Source: Acidimicrobiales bacterium
GTDB taxonomy: Bacteria; Actinomycetota; Acidimicrobiia; Acidimicrobiales; Aldehydirespiratoraceae
Direction: 5' to 3'
DNA: 24,439 nt
NCBI GenBank assembly: GCA_021604885.1
Contig: BQJV01000007.1
Location: 1-24,439, forward strand
The notes below the pieces were generated by a model. That model had not been told where the DNA came from, searched no databases, and worked only from the letters and a program-made list of their open reading frames with translations. Positions within the stretch are counted from its first letter, which is position 1. Every line of letters starts with the position of its first letter. Positions 22,190 through 24,439 of the stretch are shown here, one piece after another. Both the position numbers and the translations under genes were made by a program.

Positions 22190-23475
22190 CAGTCGGTTCC
22201 TCCGGTGTCGGTCTCCATCGTCGCGAACCGGTCGACGAGCGCGTCGAGAGCGGCCGCGCAGGTGGTCGCTCCGCCAGGCGGGTCGGGCAGGCGCACAGCG
22301 CCGTGCTCGCGGCTCGGCAGCAGGATCGTCGCGTGGCCCGGGCACGTGACCTCGCCGCGCTGGTTCTCGCCGCGGATCTCGACGTCGACCGCGGGCCGGT
22401 CGCCCTCCGCGAGGTACGTGCGCGTGACCTCGCCCGTCATCCAGTGGGTGTCGCCGACATAGTTGAACCGGCGGAACTCGACGTCGAGCTTCCAGAGCCA
22501 CGCGTCATCTCCCATCCAGTCGGTGCAGAGATGGACGAGCCAGGTCTCGCGCATGCGGCCGTAGTCGTAGACCGCGGGATTGCCGGCCCGCTTCGCCCAC
22601 TCGGGGTCCCAGTGCACGCGCTGGTGCACGTCCGGGATGTTCAGGTCGTCAGGCCGGAAGAAGCCGGGTACCCGTTGGCGCTGCTGGTGGGCGAGACGCA
22701 GGGCCTTCACGCCGTAGAGACCCATGCCCATACCGGTGTGCCAGACCACCATGTCCGTCACCCGCAGCGGACCCTTCACGAGCGACCCGATGTCGTCGCC
22801 CTCCTGCACGTCCTCCCAGAAACGGGGCTCGGCTCCCCGCCGGCGCCTCGGCTCGGCCGAGTACGCCTCGTCGATGGCGGCCAGCTGGTCGTCCGTGTAG
22901 GGCTCGATCTCGATGTCGCCGTACTTCGCCGAGTCGCCCTTCGCTTCGACCTTCGACCGATCGGTCCGGATCATCAGCCGGTACTGCGCCGAGAGCACAT
23001 GGTCCGCCGCGGCGAAGACCTCACCCGTCCACTCGTGGACCGTGCGGTCGGCGAACTCGCTGGACTTGTCGTGCACGCCGACGAGGGCGTTGCGCCGGGT
23101 CACCGCCATGCCGGGCCGCAGCGGCGCCCACCATTCGCGGTGCGAACCCGCGTAGTAGGCGTGGGCGCCCTTGAGCGGATCGCCCTTGAGCAGCGCCTTC
23201 GTGTCCGGGTCGAGCGACGTGACCTCGTTCTCGCCGATGAGCGTGTCGCCGCCGTTGAGGTTGGGCGAGGCGATCGGCCCGTCCCACACCGTGGTCGGGC
23301 CGTAGGTCGGGTCGCACCACAGCGGGTTGTCGTCGCCACAGGCCTCGGAGACATGGCGAAAGGCGTCGGTTCCCGGATCGCGATACCACGGCGGCTGGGG
23401 ATGGGGCTGGGTGATCCCGATCCGGGCGCGCAGCCGGGCGAGGCTGTCCTCCGTGATCGCTGCGTCGTCGCTCAT
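22189..23475 (-). CDS. MaoC-type double-hotdog acyl-CoA dehydratase
   Basis: This 428-residue protein has two hotdog-type halves. The N-terminal half carries CGDDNPLW (46-53) and SHREWWAPLRPGM (111-123), typical of FAS1-like/MaoC dehydratase N-terminal domains. The C-terminal half starts near FWEDVQEGDDIGSLVKGPLRVTD in the mid-200s and ends in a thioesterase-like strand with CPGHATILLP. Such proteins hydrate enoyl-CoA or dehydrate 3-hydroxyacyl-CoA in beta-oxidation of fatty acids or steroid side chains. I choose ATG 23475; an in-frame ATG at 23505 would add ten residues. It is divergent from an acyl-CoA dehydrogenase, the enzyme of the preceding step, which supports a degradation role. Confidence 0.82.
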   Translation of the reverse strand: MSDDAAITEDSLARLRARIGITQPHPQPPWYRDPGTDAFRHVSEACGDDNPLWCDPTYGPTTVWDGPIASPNLNGGDTLIGENEVTSLDPDTKALLKGDPLKGAHAYYAGSHREWWAPLRPGMAVTRRNALVGVHDKSSEFADRTVHEWTGEVFAAADHVLSAQYRLMIRTDRSKVEAKGDSAKYGDIEIEPYTDDQLAAIDEAYSAEPRRRRGAEPRFWEDVQEGDDIGSLVKGPLRVTDMVVWHTGMGMGLYGVKALRLAHQQRQRVPGFFRPDDLNIPDVHQRVHWDPEWAKRAGNPAVYDYGRMRETWLVHLCTDWMGDDAWLWKLDVEFRRFNYVGDTHWMTGEVTRTYLAEGDRPAVDVEIRGENQRGEVTCPGHATILLPSREHGAVRLPDPPGGATTCAAALDALVDRFATMETDTGGTD

Positions 23476-23502
23476 GCCGGTCTTCGCCCCTGTTCCGACG
23501 CC

Positions 23503-23514
23503 CATGTAAACATG
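23503..23514. promoter_or_regulatory. Inverted repeat CATGT-AA-ACATG in MaoC/acyl-CoA dehydrogenase gap
   Basis: This perfect 5+2+5 inverted repeat is the only AT-rich part of the 64-bp divergent gap. It could bind a repressor controlling both genes. It overlaps the alternative upstream ATG of the MaoC-type gene. Confidence 0.4.
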
Positions 23515-23539
23515 CCGACGTGCAGCGCAGGCGAGTCGG

Positions 23540-24439
23540 ATGACCGAACGACCGGACATCGACCGCGCGACGACCGACGACGATCTTCGGGACGCGGTGT
23601 CCGCGTGGGTCGACGAGAACGTGCCCCAGGCATGGCGCGAGGCGGCGGCCGACGGGCACGACGCGGTCCGCGAGGTGCGGGCCCGATCCGCGTACGAGGC
23701 CTGGTATCCGACGTTCGCCGGCAGTGGTCTCGCGGTGGCCACGTGGCCGGTCGCCTACGGCGGACTCGACCTGACGAACGCCCAGGCCCGCGTGGTCGAG
23801 TCGGTCATCGCTCCACTCAACCTCGGCCGACTGAACCCGCTCGGCCTCAACAACACGGCCTCGGCGCTCTTCGCCCACGGCACCGAGGAGCAGCGGCTGC
23901 GCTTCCTCCCACCGATGGTGCGCAACGAGGAACGTTGGTGCCAGATGTTCTCCGAGCCCGGCGCCGGGTCCGACCTCGCCTCGCTCGCCATGCGGGCCGA
24001 GCGCGATGGCGACGGGTGGGTGCTGAACGGGCAGAAGGTGTGGAGCACATGGGCGCACCGTTCCGAGTTCGCCATCTGCCTCGCCCGCACCGACCCGGCG
24101 CAACCCAAACGCAAAGGGATCACGTACTTCCTGGTCGATCTCCGCGCCGCCGGTGTCGAGGTGCGGGAGCTGCGCCACATGGGCGGCGAAGTCGACTTCA
24201 ACGAGGTCTGGCTCGATGACGTGCGAGTGCCGGACTTCCACCGCGTCGGGGCGGCCGGAGACGGCTGGCGCGTCGCGGCCGCGACGCTGTCGAGCGAGCG
24301 CCAGATGGTCGCCGGCTCCGGGTCGGGTGGCGTCGACCGCCTCGGCGGTCGCGGGATCGAGGGCCTGTTGGACGCCGGGCTCGACCCGGTGGCCCGTGAT
24401 CGCGTCGTCCGCCTCTACGCCGGGGAACGCATCCGGGCG
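23540..24439 (+). CDS. Acyl-CoA dehydrogenase, N-terminal part (3' end outside window)
   Basis: The frame is open from ATG 23540 to the window edge (300 codons). It shows the N-terminal and middle domains of the acyl-CoA dehydrogenase family: WPVAYGGLDLT (69-79), FSEPGAGSDLASL (137-149, FAD/substrate-binding strand), VLNGQKVWSTWAH (161-173), and a later VWLDDVRVP segment. The catalytic base lies in the missing C-terminal part. The enzyme would oxidise an acyl-CoA, passing electrons to electron-transfer flavoprotein. It is divergent from the MaoC-type dehydratase, 64 bp away. It is not the 5' part of the fragment at 1-464, which lies at the opposite edge on the same strand. Confidence 0.94.
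   Translation, partial: MTERPDIDRATTDDDLRDAVSAWVDENVPQAWREAAADGHDAVREVRARSAYEAWYPTFAGSGLAVATWPVAYGGLDLTNAQARVVESVIAPLNLGRLNPLGLNNTASALFAHGTEEQRLRFLPPMVRNEERWCQMFSEPGAGSDLASLAMRAERDGDGWVLNGQKVWSTWAHRSEFAICLARTDPAQPKRKGITYFLVDLRAAGVEVRELRHMGGEVDFNEVWLDDVRVPDFHRVGAAGDGWRVAAATLSSERQMVAGSGSGGVDRLGGRGIEGLLDAGLDPVARDRVVRLYAGERIRA

Noticed and set aside
22303..24219. A 638-codon plus-strand frame opposite the MaoC-type gene and running into the acyl-CoA dehydrogenase
   Set aside because: It conflicts with two recognisable enzymes, and its translation is Arg/Pro/Val-rich with no motif.

Overview
The window is a dense, high-GC stretch of a bacterial chromosome, most likely from an actinobacterium, possibly an acidimicrobial (Ilumatobacter-like) lineage. 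This rests on a DUF222/13E12 HNH protein behind an actinobacterial-type LexA box, a mycothiol-dependent maleylpyruvate isomerase-like (DinB-fold) protein, frequent GTG starts, probable leaderless promoters, and FadE/MaoC/sulfotransferase/SnoaL families abundant in actinobacteria. It holds 23 complete protein genes, a fragment of an acyl-CoA dehydrogenase gene at each edge, and one tRNA-Pro(TGG). No gap between genes exceeds about 120 bp, and I see no IS element, phage gene or CRISPR array.

Layout. 1-464: 3' end of an acyl-CoA dehydrogenase. 486-2561 (minus): small membrane protein, GNAT acetyltransferase and the SOS-box 13E12 HNH gene. 2674-3564: NAD-dependent epimerase-like protein. 3561-6418 (minus): an ECF sigma factor, a probable membrane anti-sigma partner with an extracytoplasmic tandem-repeat tail, and a large exported protein of unknown function. 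These face a TadE/TadG-like pair (6525-8455). 8489-8565: tRNA-Pro. 8620-9909: an alkyl-sulfatase-like metallo-beta-lactamase protein with a degenerate metal motif.

9917-14689 (minus): a tightly packed five-gene operon of circularly permuted ATP-grasp, alpha-E, transglutaminase, Anbu (proteasome-like peptidase) and a second transglutaminase. This is the most interesting system here. The first four genes form the known Anbu-associated cluster, thought to make and process a peptide or tag whose identity is unknown. The fifth gene, a distinct transglutaminase-like protein whose start overlaps the Anbu gene, looks like an added component.

14749-18246: sulfotransferase, maleylpyruvate isomerase-like protein, MFS transporter and a SnoaL-like protein. 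18264-20214: a carotenoid oxygenase divergent from a second SnoaL-like gene, with a perfect 19-bp palindrome between them. 20331-21398: a membrane diguanylate cyclase. 21425-24439: a NIPSNAP-like protein and a MaoC-type dehydratase, divergent from an acyl-CoA dehydrogenase that runs off the edge. These last genes look like part of a lipid, steroid or other acyl-CoA degradation locus.

Two themes recur. Several starts lie 7-8 nt downstream of a TANNNT -10 element with no Shine-Dalgarno, suggesting leaderless transcripts. Most convergent gene ends share a short inverted repeat that covers or adjoins the stop codons and lacks a T-tract. All functions are read from sequence motifs by eye; no database search was run.
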